From assembly GCA_030849805.1 (NCBI GenBank), contig JASANZ010002255.1, positions 53,268-117,267 of the forward strand: a stretch of DNA of 64,000 nt. The letters run 5' to 3'. The notes beneath the pieces are model-generated. The model was not told where the DNA came from and did not search any database. It saw only the letters and a list, made by a program, of their open reading frames with translations. The translations under genes and the position numbers were made by a program. Shown here piece by piece: positions 49,342 to 59,500 of the stretch (position 1 is its first letter; the number at the start of each line of letters is the position of its first letter). Source of the DNA: Sergeia podlipaevii (lineage: Eukaryota; Euglenozoa; Kinetoplastea; Trypanosomatida; Trypanosomatidae).

Positions 49342-50607
49342 CTACTTTGCTCCTACGAGCGGCGGCTCATTTGCTTTATACTTGATAAACGAAAGGTTCG
49401 ATAGCACCTGTGCAATATGCAGAGTCGCAGCGCAAAGAGCGCCTCCTACCGGACACACAAGAAAGAAAAACCACACAAACACAATGCCGGCAAGTGGGAG
49501 CGGGTTGGCTTCCCGCAGCCTCGCGCACTGCGACGCAATGGGAATGTGGATGATCGTGCTCGAGGTGCACGCACAGGTGATGATCCAGATAGCAGGATAG
49601 GTTAAGGGGCCGAGTGTATATCCAGGCACGCTCGTCGCGGGAAGAGCAGCGACGACGTGGTCATTCTGCATGTTGAGGGCTCCAAGCAGCACCACACTGT
49701 TGATGACTAGAGCGATGGTTGGAGCACGGAAGAGCATGGACCACTTGCGGCGCGCAATGCCAAAAATAGTTTCCGCCTGGCAGATAACATAAAAAAGATA
49801 CACGACCTCTATCACCTTCAGGCGGGCCAGATAGGTCGCCCACTCATCATTGAGAAAGAGGGTAAAAAATGCCTTGGGGACTAGCGCGTTGCCAGAGCTG
49901 GGAAAAATGAGAGGCACCCACATGCCTACCCCGAAGAGAATCATCGCCTCATCCACAGTGGCGATGCGGTTGCCCCAGACAAATGTGCCGGTCTCATAGT
50001 GCAGCGTGTGGGAGAGGACGGTCACAAACGAGATCAGACACACCGATATCGCCATGTTAGCAAGCGAGCCGCCCATGACGGCGAAGCAGCAGCAGGTAGA
50101 CAGCAGAGACGTGATGCAGTCCAGTCCGTGGTCTAGGTACTCCCCAATGACACTGATGCGACGATCGCGGCGCGCGAGGCGGCCGTCGGTGTTGTCAGCG
50201 ACACAGTAGAGAAGGTTGAAGAGTCCACACAGGATAAGGAGCGACGCAGGTGTGAAGAAGGAAAGGCTAGGCTGCATCTCATGTGGAGACAGCGGGGTGT
50301 GACGGATGGACTCGGGGTCATCCATGACGAGTGAGGCAGGCGCTAGCACTGCCCTCCCGGGCTTGAAGACAGTGCCGGGAGGCATCGATGAGATCAAGAG
50401 AAGAGACGAGGTGAGGGTGAGAAACACCCCAATAAGTGTCAACTTGTTCGGGACCCACCACTTGGGATAGTACTTCACAATGTAGTCATAAAATGGAAAA
50501 AATACATACTCGGCAAGAATACTTGGTTGAGGAGGAATACGAGGAGTGCCCTCGGGGGCAGCCTTGGAGAAGAGAAAGTCGCACTCCCCGTCAAAAATCT
50601 CCTTCAT
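49342..50607 (-). CDS. Choline/ethanolamine phosphotransferase (CDP-alcohol phosphatidyltransferase family)
   Basis: 421 residues with several hydrophobic membrane spans. The family signature D-G-x2-A-R-x8-G-x3-D-x3-D is complete: D141 G142, A145 R146, G155, D159, D163, preceded by D138. The N-terminal WVPNKLTLIG fits the P-N-x-L-T segment of choline and ethanolamine phosphotransferases. These ER/Golgi enzymes move phosphocholine or phosphoethanolamine from the CDP-alcohol to diacylglycerol or alkyl-acylglycerol, the last step of the Kennedy pathway. The length agrees with EPT/CEPT proteins (about 390-420). Sequence alone does not decide choline against ethanolamine specificity. The ATG at 50607 is the first in-frame ATG after an A/T-rich leader. 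Confidence 0.88.
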   Translation of the reverse strand: MKEIFDGECDFLFSKAAPEGTPRIPPQPSILAEYVFFPFYDYIVKYYPKWWVPNKLTLIGVFLTLTSSLLLISSMPPGTVFKPGRAVLAPASLVMDDPESIRHTPLSPHEMQPSLSFFTPASLLILCGLFNLLYCVADNTDGRLARRDRRISVIGEYLDHGLDCITSLLSTCCCFAVMGGSLANMAISVCLISFVTVLSHTLHYETGTFVWGNRIATVDEAMILFGVGMWVPLIFPSSGNALVPKAFFTLFLNDEWATYLARLKVIEVVYLFYVICQAETIFGIARRKWSMLFRAPTIALVINSVVLLGALNMQNDHVVAALPATSVPGYTLGPLTYPAIWIITCACTSSTIIHIPIASQCARLREANPLPLAGIVFVWFFFLVCPVGGALCAATLHIAQVLSNLSFIKYKANEPPLVGAK

Positions 50608-51487
50608 GTTTGCCTCTCGCTTGATGCTTTTTTCAAAAAAAATAATTTTTTTTCCCCCTTATGTGTGGGGAGTGGCTTTGACCGCTAAAAAATCTATAGT
50701 CTTAGGTTCCGTACTCTAGGCCTAAGAAATATTTTATTTTTCAAGAGAAAAATAAAAAAAAGTAGTACGCACCCTGCTTTCTCTCTCTCACTTCTTCCCT
50801 TCGCGGCGACACTTTAGACAGAGACTGTTGTGTATATCTGTGCGTGTGTATGTGGAAGAGGTGCTTGCGTACGCGTGTATATGTAAGTGATTGCTTCTTC
50901 TTCGTATGCATATAAATATAAGCAGAGAAATCAAAGAATAAGATTTCATTCAAAAGAAAGAAAAAAAAACATCCAAAAAGTATGCCATAGCCACCGTCAA
51001 ACTCTCCAACATGTAAGAGAGGGGGACAACACCTCGGACGCTATCATTTTTAAATTAATATTATTGTTGTTATTTCCTTTCCTTCTTTCATATATATGAT
51101 GTTACCACACGTGGTAGAACTACTACCACACAAATTCATGCACTTTTGGATCAATCAAAGAAACTGTAAAAAAAAAAAGTCTCACCCCCCACCCCCCACA
51201 CCCAACCTCACACGCCCTCTCTCTCTCTCTCTCTCTCATAGCAACTGCGTTTACACCAGCAGCACAAACAAACAAACAAACAAAATCAACAACAAAAAGG
51301 AGGTGAAAGGAAAAGGAGAACAGTAGGAAAAAAAAAGTGCATAGAGACACACACACACACAAGAATCATCTCGTACCCTTCTCCCTGACCAGATACCATT
51401 GGCACTGTTTTCCACTTTCCCTCTCACTTCAGTCTCTCCGGCTCTCTCGCCCTCTCTCTCTCCCCCCCAAACTGCAGTAGATTAGAA
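50608..51487. other. Intergenic spacer, phosphotransferase / uS8m
   Basis: A/T runs near 50630-50660, a plus-strand A/G-rich stretch near 50740-50762, (TC)n at about 51218-51237, (CAAA)n near 51266-51282, CA-rich near 51349-51361, and CT-rich sequence to 51470. No gene seen. Confidence 0.6.
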
Positions 51488-52393
51488 TTAGTGCACCATC
51501 ATGAGACCGCGGCCACCAATGTTCTCCCGGACAGCTTGAATGTGATCAATAATGCGATTATCAGCTGTGCGGCAAATGTACACAACGAGACGGTTATGAA
51601 TACCGTGCGTATTGAGCAAACGTCGCATCATCTTCGGCGACCATTCAAACTCTGTTTTTCCATCGTAACTGCAGGGCTCAATGATATTAATAGTGGGCTC
51701 ATTCTGAAAGTACTTTAGCTCCACAGCGAAAGCACGGTCGTTGTGAAAATCGCGGAAGCCAGCCACCAGGCCATGATCAAGCATCACCTTGGCGCAACCA
51801 CGGGTCTCTATCGTCGAAGGCACAATCACGAAGCGCTTGCGCTGCTCTGAACCCTCGCGCAGACGATGGCAGAAGTCATATATGGGGGTGAACACATTAT
51901 ACGTCCAGTCACGCGGCTCACGCTTCTCAATCTGAATGCGATCGGTATCCTGCTGGCTCGGGCGATCATAAGTGCCGTAGTAGAGTGCGTGCTCACCCTT
52001 GTGCTGGAAGAAGAGACGGGTAATAGGATCAGCTGGGAGATCGCGTTTTCGCTCCACTCCAGGCAGATCTACCAGCTTCTTACGAGGATAGGCACTGCTT
52101 GCTGCACCAAGCCTGGCAGCTCGAAAGGGATCGCGTTCTTCTGCAAGGAGTTCGTTTAGTTGCTGACGCAGCTTCTTCTCATCATGAGCTTTGTCGTTGG
52201 CAATGGCGAAGAGACTGCCCCGACGCGCCTTGTTGCCTAACAAGGCCTTACTTTGCGCTGCCGCTGCAGCGGCCACAGGGGATGAAGAAGGAGAGGAGGT
52301 GGCCCGATAATGACTAGTGGTAGCTCCAGGCATAAAGGCCGACGTGGCACTTCCATACACACGTGCAAAGCAAGAAGTCGATGCTCGAAGCAT
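51488..52393 (-). CDS. Mitochondrial small-subunit ribosomal protein uS8m
   Basis: 301 residues. The N-terminus (MLRASTSCFARVYGSATSAF) is basic and Ser/Ala-rich, a typical mitochondrial targeting sequence. The last ~135 residues match ribosomal protein S8: FTPIYDFCHRLREGSEQRKR (compare D-P-I-A-D-M-L-T-R-I-R-N-A), KVMLDHGLVAGFRDF, FAVELKYFQNEPTINIIEPC and a C-terminal GGRGLMMVH in place of the bacterial G-G-E-V-L. uS8 binds the central domain of the small-subunit rRNA. The ~165-residue N-terminal extension is usual for kinetoplastid mitoribosomal proteins, which replace shortened rRNA. Only residues beyond about 168 are covered by the family match. Confidence 0.85.
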   Translation of the reverse strand: MLRASTSCFARVYGSATSAFMPGATTSHYRATSSPSSSPVAAAAAAQSKALLGNKARRGSLFAIANDKAHDEKKLRQQLNELLAEERDPFRAARLGAASSAYPRKKLVDLPGVERKRDLPADPITRLFFQHKGEHALYYGTYDRPSQQDTDRIQIEKREPRDWTYNVFTPIYDFCHRLREGSEQRKRFVIVPSTIETRGCAKVMLDHGLVAGFRDFHNDRAFAVELKYFQNEPTINIIEPCSYDGKTEFEWSPKMMRRLLNTHGIHNRLVVYICRTADNRIIDHIQAVRENIGGRGLMMVH

Positions 52394-53217
52394 TGCCTTA
52401 TACTAAATTGCTGATCTGTTCACTCTATATATACATCAGCAAGAAAAAAAAAAACGAAAGAAAGAAAGGAAAATACAAGTGCATTTTATCCATTAGAACA
52501 ACAACAAAAAGAAAATTCCGTAGTCAGCATTTGCAAGACGCATACACACGCAGAGAGAGAGAGAGAGAAAAAAAAAAAATATGCTGCACTTTTGCTTTCC
52601 CCCCTTCTGTAAATCAAAAAAAAAAGTGCGAGGACGATATAGCACGGCACTACACTAATTACTTTTTTTATTATAAAAATGCGTGAAGAAGGACAATTAA
52701 ACGAGAAAAATAAATAAATAATTAAATAAAGCAAACTTGCAATGTCCTCTGTGCGCACGTTAGCTGATGTGCTTTCTCCTCTTTAAAGAAGAGAAAATTA
52801 TAGGAGTAAGAACAAAAAAAAGAAAAGAAAAAACAACAACAACAACAACAATCACACCAGTAGCACACAGAGCGCGGCGCACAGGCGTGGCAGCGACATA
52901 TCATCATGACGTTTCCACTACACCATGTATTTTTTCTTCCTTCACACTTCTTTCGTTACGGTTGAGCTACTAGCTTAACATATAACGTGAGATGACTGTG
53001 CTGGCATTTTCTTTTCTCCTCTCTTTTCCTCCTTTCATTATGCTTTTTTTAAAGTCTTCAACTACCATTGTTAGACTATTAAAATAGCTATTGCAACTTC
53101 AAAAGAAAGAAAGAAAGAGGAGAGACTCATAACAGAAAACAAAATAAGCCTTCCATGCTTCTTCCTCATCTCTCTCTCTTCCCAACACCTTACTCACCTT
53201 TCAGCACCAGCCAACCA
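52394..53217. other. Intergenic spacer, uS8m / RPB5z-like
   Basis: Holds the uS8m splicing tract, a GA-rich run near 52553-52567 followed by A13, an A run near 52616-52625, (AAC)n near 52834-52850 and A/G-rich sequence near 53100-53120. No gene seen. Confidence 0.6.
52423..52473 (-). promoter_or_regulatory. Putative trans-splicing signal for uS8m
   Basis: A 33-base minus-strand pyrimidine tract (plus-strand A/G 52441-52473 with a single C) is followed by AG dinucleotides at 52426-52423, about 30 bases before the uS8m ATG. An ATG at 52436 lies between tract and acceptor and would be removed by splicing there. Confidence 0.55.
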
Positions 53218-54102
53218 TTAAATGACCTGCCTGTACATCTCGTAGGACCCACTATCGGCACTCGGACGTACAATCTTCACCACATCACCGCGCTGCAAGC
53301 CCAAGTATTGTACCATGGGGTCACTCTCTAGCATACGCGGCAGCTGGGCCACAGTGAAATTCCTATCTTCCAAAAAATTGCGAGCCTCGGATTCGGTGAG
53401 GGCGATATGCTGAGGCACGGTCTCGTGACGGGACGGATTGAAGCTGAGAGTTTCCTCCTCGAGCACCTGAATGCGTAGAAGTTCACGGCCTGTTTCACTG
53501 TCAAGGTGACCGCTGAGCTCGCGCACGTCACGCAGAACAGCAGGACCGACTTTACCAGCAGCCACCACAAGTATCACCGCCGCGCGCTTCTTGAGCGCCT
53601 TCTCGCGGAACTCAATGACTTCCTTGATGGACAGCGTGGCGGAGCCAGAGAAGAAGACCAGCATCTGCTTCCCCTTCTTGCTATTTTTGCCCGCCTCCTT
53701 GGCAGCTGCCGCGTCGCCTGACGATGATGACAACGGTGCTGAGGCTGCATCCGCGTCTGATGCCGTGCAGGAGAGTCGCATTGCATTGCGCATTGCGATC
53801 CACTCCCCTTTCATTGCCCGCCTAATCATCTCTGCGTGCTCGCTGCCGTGACCTTCCTCTTCTTCTTCCTCAGCTGCTGCCGTGCCACCCTCGCGGGCTG
53901 CGGTCTGCGGGGTGATCACAAAGTTAGAGAGGAACCAGTCGTAGTCAAAACCATCTTCGACAGAGAAAAGGTCAGGCTGCGCGAGGGCCTCTGCGACGCT
54001 GGAGGGGTGGCGAATGGTGTAGCCACGGTCGATGCACAGCTGAATGACCGTGTTGAAGGCACGGTACAAGCGAGTGATCTTGAATTCTTCAATCGAGCTC
54101 AT
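53218..54102 (-). CDS. RPB5-type RNA polymerase subunit, divergent paralogue (RPB5z-like)
   Basis: 294 residues from MSSIEEFKITRLYRAFNTVI. The C-terminal assembly domain of RPB5 is clear: VPQHIALTESEARNFLEDRN, then AQLPRMLESDPMVQYLGLQR and GDVVKIVRPSADSGSYEMYR followed by the terminal QVI. The N-terminal jaw begins with LYRAFNTVIQLCIDRGYTI and is enlarged by a Glu/Ala/Ser-rich insertion of about 80 residues before MLVFFSGSATLSIKEV. Trypanosomatids are known to have two RPB5 proteins, one of which (RPB5z) is associated with RNA polymerase I. This more divergent copy is the better candidate for RPB5z, but the assignment is inferred. The frame runs 97 codons upstream through A/T-rich leader sequence; the ATG at 54102 fits the conserved start, so the extension was dropped. 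Confidence 0.85.
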   Translation of the reverse strand: MSSIEEFKITRLYRAFNTVIQLCIDRGYTIRHPSSVAEALAQPDLFSVEDGFDYDWFLSNFVITPQTAAREGGTAAAEEEEEEGHGSEHAEMIRRAMKGEWIAMRNAMRLSCTASDADAASAPLSSSSGDAAAAKEAGKNSKKGKQMLVFFSGSATLSIKEVIEFREKALKKRAAVILVVAAGKVGPAVLRDVRELSGHLDSETGRELLRIQVLEEETLSFNPSRHETVPQHIALTESEARNFLEDRNFTVAQLPRMLESDPMVQYLGLQRGDVVKIVRPSADSGSYEMYRQVI

Positions 54103-54637
54103 CTCCTTTTCTTTTTCCTTACTCCCAAAAATTTTTATGAGTGTATGTGTGAGGTTGCTGGAGTTTTCGCTTTCCGCGATCCTTTTTTTTTTTTGAATGT
54201 ACATTAAAAAAAAATTGTAAAGAGATGAGAAAAGCACACACACACACAAAAAAAAAAAAGTAATGACAGCATGATTACGTTTCATAGAGGGTACCCCCTT
54301 CAAGTTTTTTTTCCATACGTAAAGAGAATATATTATTGGCTGTATAGAAAGGCAAGTATACAGGTCGCCAGGGCACACGACGACCCCACCCATCTAGAGA
54401 GGGAAAGAAGACTACTCACAGACATACAAGATAGGTAGTGCTCACCTATAAAAATTCTCTTTTTTTTTTTTTTTGTTGTTGTTTAGTCAGTAATGTTATC
54501 AAAGACGTGCTTAATCTCTCTCACCAACACTTTCTATCTCACACTCATACACACGTCCACAACACATTCATCGTGACATAGTCAAAGTAGGTAATGGAGG
54601 TATAGATCCTTCTCTCTCCGTCTAGCCATCCACCCTT
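54103..54637. other. Intergenic spacer, RPB5z-like / RPB5
   Basis: Plus-strand T runs near 54182-54194 and 54459-54474, A run near 54247-54259 preceded by (CA)n at 54236-54247. CT-rich sequence near 54605-54620. No gene seen; the spacer separates the two RPB5 paralogues. Confidence 0.6.
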
Positions 54638-55339
54638 TCAGACAACCTGTCTGTATGTGACGTAGACACCTGCTGACTGACTTTTACGCTCAATCTGAAC
54701 TACACGGCCCCTCTCTAAACCAAAATACGCCGACACTGGGTCAGTTGCGAGTAGTCGAGGCAGCTGACTCACCTCTAGCGCATGAGCCTGCAGCACCGCC
54801 TTGACTTCCTCATCCTCCAAGGGAATGTGACGTGGCACCAAATCGTGCTTTGTAATATTCACCGCAAGATCATCCTCCTCAAAGACCTGCACCCTGATGC
54901 CTTGGTCACTGCGGTTGATGTTGTCAACCGTCTTCTTCACAATAGGGTTGGGCTTGTTTGGAGTGACGAAAATCACTCGATGGCAGTTATCGCGCTTCGA
55001 CATGGTCAAGTACTCCTTCATGCACTCAGACGAGAGTCCTCCAGGAGGCACAAAGAACACCACCGCGTGCAGCACCTTCTCTCCTACGCGCCGCTCCGCA
55101 GGCATTGTCATCTTATCGCGTCGGATGACGCGCTTTGTGCGACGACCGCTGCCAAAGTCGTCCGGGCTAGCCGCATCAACTGGGCACTCATCAACGTACA
55201 TATCCATGAAGGCTTCGTAGCTAGTAGGAATGAGCTCCTGGGCTACTTGGTATTTACGGTCCATCATCATCTCCCCCACTGTCCGCATCACACGGTACAG
55301 CTTGTGGTATTCAATGTTGCTTTGGCCAATGGCTGCCAT
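54638..55339 (-). CDS. RPB5: RPB5/RPABC1, RNA polymerase subunit (conserved copy)
   Basis: 233 residues; yeast and human are about 210-215. The N-terminal jaw starts YHKLYRVMRTVGEMMMDRKY. The assembly domain is highly typical: VNITKHDLVPRHIPLEDEEV, VSQLPRLLATDPVSAYFGLE, and RGRVVQIERKSQSAGVYVTY with terminal RQVV. It keeps the N-I-T-x-H-x-L-V-P-x-H motif better than the downstream paralogue, so I take it as the standard subunit shared by RNA polymerases. A basic insertion (RRTKRVIRRDK) sits in the jaw domain. It lies directly upstream of the divergent copy in the same orientation, which suggests tandem duplication. Confidence 0.9.
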   Translation of the reverse strand: MAAIGQSNIEYHKLYRVMRTVGEMMMDRKYQVAQELIPTSYEAFMDMYVDECPVDAASPDDFGSGRRTKRVIRRDKMTMPAERRVGEKVLHAVVFFVPPGGLSSECMKEYLTMSKRDNCHRVIFVTPNKPNPIVKKTVDNINRSDQGIRVQVFEEDDLAVNITKHDLVPRHIPLEDEEVKAVLQAHALEVSQLPRLLATDPVSAYFGLERGRVVQIERKSQSAGVYVTYRQVV

Positions 55340-56574
55340 GTTACTCGTATAAAAGATTGTTTCCTTTTTTGTTTGTTTGTTTATACAAATCGTTGTGGTT
55401 GCTTCCTACTTCTTTACAATAGCACAAGAGAAACGAAATCCCCCAACACACACACGCAAGGACAAAAAAAAATAAAATAAAAATAAAAAGCTAGACAGTT
55501 GATAATAAGCGAGGTGGTGCTCGTTCACGGCACCGACTTGTGCTTGTTTTATGCACAATTGCTTAAAATAATAATAAAAAAGAGCATGCAGAGAAATAAA
55601 AAAAGAAAGAAAGAAAGAAAGAAAGAAGACGCGGAAAATGACAAAGGCAAAAAGTAGGCTCACTACTACTAGCGATACATATAAATAAATAAATATATAA
55701 ATGTCAAGAATACAAGGTAGTTCATCAAGGTATAGAAACCTTACATCTGGAAATGTTCCTTTAAAGGCACTTTTTGTTTGTTTGCTTGTCCGCAAGGGAT
55801 CCCCTTTTCTATTTCCCCATTGCTCATTCAGAAACGTCCCCGCATTTGCGCTGACTCTCACTACCAACAATGTATATATATGTAGAGAGGGATGATATCC
55901 TCGTGGTACCTTCGGAGTAGTAGTTGCACCATGTATGTTCGTCTTTGTCTTATCTTTTTTTTTTTTCTTCCTTTTCCTCCTTCTTATTCAAAAATAATAT
56001 GCAAAAATAAAAGTGAAAGTGTTGAAGCAGCAGCGGCAGCAGCAGGATTGCTATATGCGCACCCAGTTTACATATATATCTCGCTCTTCCCTGCGTGCAT
56101 GCGGACAAAGCACACACGTAAGGAGGAGCCCATTCGCTAAAGGTAAGAGGATAGGGTAAAAGAAAGGCACCTAAACATAACATGTTTTAAAACGCACACA
56201 CATACACACACACACACGCACGCGCGAAGAGGGCTATATAGCAATATACACATATATATACGTCTACATATACTGTCCCCCCCTCCCACCTCCTCCCTCT
56301 CTGTCTTCAATATCAATTGCCCGCCACATCGCTGGTATCACTGGCACTGGCGTGGTCAACCACACCAGTCCATCTGTTTCTGCTGCTTCTACTGCTGCTA
56401 GCAGCGGTGGCCGTCATAATAGCATGCGTTGCACCGGCCCCGTGCGCAGCCCTCTGTTCTGCCGCATCGGATTCCATAGCACCGCTGAGATGATAAGGTT
56501 TCTGTTGCTGCCGAGTAGTAGCTATATCCGCCGATGGTAATGAAGCAGCGGCACACGACTGCGCGTATTAAAAT
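55340..56574. other. Intergenic spacer, RPB5 / LysM-PDZ gene
   Basis: Plus-strand A-rich tract at 55459-55489 is the likely polypyrimidine tract of RPB5. Also (TTTG)n near 55368-55382, (AAAG)n near 55603-55626, CA-rich runs near 56196-56220, and TA-rich sequence near 56250-56260. The part from 56313 to 56567 is GC-richer and coding-like on the minus strand (see separate entry). Confidence 0.6.
56313..56477 (-). other. Possible small ORF or frameshifted tail downstream of the LysM-PDZ gene
   Basis: A minus-strand frame is open for 84 codons (56567-56313). It contains an ATG at 56477 that would give 54 residues starting MESDAAEQRAAHGAG. The Ala/Ser/Gln/Asp-rich composition resembles the coding regions here and not the surrounding AT-rich spacer. 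It is in a different frame from the gene ending at 56575, and in its own frame a TAA lies at 56570. It may be a small gene, a former or alternative C-terminus, a sequencing frameshift, or GC-rich 3' UTR. No conserved motif is seen. Confidence 0.3.
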
Positions 56575-59500
56575 TCAATGGAACGCGTGGTCGACCGTCT
56601 CGTCCCCGCTTCCTGCAGATACGCTATGGGACTTCAGCGTCTTCCTTCTCGCAGTGCTGCTTGTGTACACCGTCGACCGCGGAACGTTCGTCATGACCTC
56701 ACCATTACGGGCTCTATAGGTAGCGTCGCCCTGAAATCGACGAGGGCTTTGTGAAAAAACGCGAATACGACATTGCTCACTGTTGCGACTGACTGAGTCC
56801 TGTCTCAGCTGCTGAGCAAGGTATGCGGCTTCAAGGGCAACTGGGTCGAAGCACGCCCTCGAAGAGAAGTCTGGCTGTTCTTCTTCTTCTCGATGCTGTG
56901 GTTGACCATCTTGAGACACTCCCCGTGAAAACATTCTGCCTGGGGACCGAAGAGTCCCTTGCCACGCCTCGTCGCGCTTCTCGCGTGCAACGCTCCTGTG
57001 CTGAGAAACAGCGGTTGGAGAGCTGTTGCTACGCACCACGGTTGGTGCTGGACCAGCTGACTTGCTAGCGACCCGAACCACCTCGGAACTTCTTGAGGTA
57101 GTGCTTGGTTGTATCGTAACTGCGGTGGCTGAGCATGGCACATCAACCGGAGCTCGGCGAGAGGAAGCTGGCAGAGCGTGCGGATGCGTCATCGGTCCTC
57201 GCGTGTGCATCACCGCGGCAGGTGCAAAGGGGCCAGGGATACCCGCATTCACCAGCCGCACTCGATGTGCCGTTATGGATCCCTCCATTGCCGCCGAGAC
57301 CACAGTGATAAAAACAACTCCGGGACCCCCAGCGTCCGTGACTGCGGCCGCCACACGCTGCTTGAACTCCCTAGGTGAAGAGATGGCATGCCCGTTTACA
57401 GTGCGGATCACGTCCCCCTCACAAATACCTGCCTCAGCGGCTGAACCACTCGCCTTCAGAACCGTCAAGATTCGATCTAACCGCACTCCGATGCGTGTGC
57501 TCAAGCGGACCGGAGCGCCACTACGCCTCGCCTCGCTTTCCTCTCCATCTTTACTATCCGCGTGGTGTCCAGGCGGAGCAGACTTGCCCTCGCTTTTACT
57601 TTCCCCTTTGTCTTTGTCTGACAGCGGTGCTGAGCAAAGGCCATTCAGGTCCTTCAGGTCTGCGACTGTGGTGGTGGTGGTGGTGGTAGTGGAGGCGGAG
57701 GCATGGATCGGACAAGCACGGACGCGACTCTCTGCCCCGCCCCGAGCCGGTACAGGAGGAGGAGACGTCTTGACCACATTGCTATCTAGAGAGGCGGCGG
57801 CAGGGGCAGCAGTATCCACAGAAGTGCTGGCCTTCTTTTCTGCAGGCACCAATGATGGAGGCAGGAGTGATCGTGCAGAGGTGACCATTTTCATGTGCTT
57901 GATGGAGAGCTGTGAAGGCGGCTGCAGCGCGGCTTGCCGTCTGCGCTCCGAGGGCTGCGGCACCTCGAGTAACGCAGTGGGCTCCTTTTCGAGCGACTGG
58001 CTGAGCATGGAAGATCCTGCCCCTTCTCGACTACGTGACTCTCGAGGCTGACTCGTGCTGCCACACTTCTCGACGTGTTGTTGTTGTTGTTGTTGCTGTT
58101 GCTGCGACGGTGTTAGCAAAGATGGCACTGATGTTGGTGGTGCTATTGGTGCGGAGGACGGAGGCTGCTGCTGCTGCTGCTTCGCCCCTTCCGCGTTCGT
58201 CAGAGGCGCATTAGTCGCTAACGGTGAAGAGGTAAGAAGAGCTTGGTGCTGGTGCTGGGTGGCGCAACTGACTGGATCCGTGTGGCACTCCATGACGTCC
58301 GCCTTGGGAGCCGCGCGGTCAACTGGTCGTGGCTGCGGCGTAGGTTGCCACCCCCGTGGTGAGCTGAGCACTGACGAGACCCCGCTCTCAATGCTTCGGC
58401 ATACAGACGAGTGCTGCTGCTGCTGTGGCTCCTTGCGAGACTGCGATGCATCCTTTGCTGGAGGGGTAGAACCCGAAAGAGAAGAGTCCAGCCTCGTGCG
58501 TGGCACCATCGGAGACACTGGTGACGCAGAGTACCTTCCAGGGTTCCCTTCCCCTTCATCGTGGGCACTCATAGGGCCTATAGGAGTAGGAGATCCCTCT
58601 CGAGTGGAGCTACTGCCACTTTGACTCACCCTCAGCGAGTAGCCAAGCAGAGGGGTGTGGGGGTTGCCAGACATGGAGCCCACCGTCATCAGCAGCTGAT
58701 CATCGTCCTCAGAAAGGCCAGAACGGGGAATTACAAGTGTAAAGGCATCTGGAACAGGTCTGTCCACTGCCCAGTCGCGCAGCGTTGGGTTTGCCTCCTG
58801 CAGAGCCTCTAGTGAGACGTCATACTGCAGGGAGAGATGAGTGAGGGTGACAGGCTCGTTCTCTGGAGTGCATGCGCGTACTTGACTGACATTCGCCGTG
58901 TCATTTATGTTTGAGCTGCGGTCTCGCTCTAGCGCAAAGGGCACATAGATAGGCTTCTCTTCCGCGCCATAGTGCTCCACAGGCTGATCCATCACAATAG
59001 TAGTCATGCTTCCTGATGAGAATGGCGAGGTAGGCTCCGCATGATGGTGTATGCCGACCTGGTTCTTCGTGGCGCGTGCGAGATTCTGCGTGGCTACTGG
59101 CGCAGGCTTTCGCCGTGCACCTCCCCCTACTAACTTTACAGCCACCGAGGAGGTAGCCGAAGGGCCTGCGAAGCTGCTAACCTCCTCGTTGGCGTCGTCA
59201 TTTAGAGGCTCCTCCTCGGGTTCAGGATTGCTGTGCTCGCTGGCATGATCCAGCACCTCCTTGTCGGGCAAAATGAGAGATTGCCCTGCGCTAGAGCTAT
59301 TTGTTTGTGAGTTGGGAGGGGCCTTGACATCTCCCATAGAGTTGCCGCTGATGCCATTGATGCTGCGACTGCTCGTGACTTGGCTCCCTTGACAGTTTCT
59401 GTAGAGACGCAGTGTCTCGGAGAACACACAGTTTTCCATCCCTTCGCGCAGAGCCTTCTCACCGTCCGTCTTGGCGACATCTAACGTTTTGGTACCAAGC

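Noticed and set aside
54103..54393. 97-residue N-terminal extension of the RPB5z-like protein
   Set aside because: It is Phe/Lys/Leu-rich sequence from A/T-rich leader; the conserved RPB5 start is at 54102.
57026..58051. 341-codon plus-strand frame opposite the LysM-PDZ gene
   Set aside because: It overlaps the PDZ and linker-coding region of the minus-strand gene; its Val and Ala runs are the reverse of Thr- and Ser-coding repeats.
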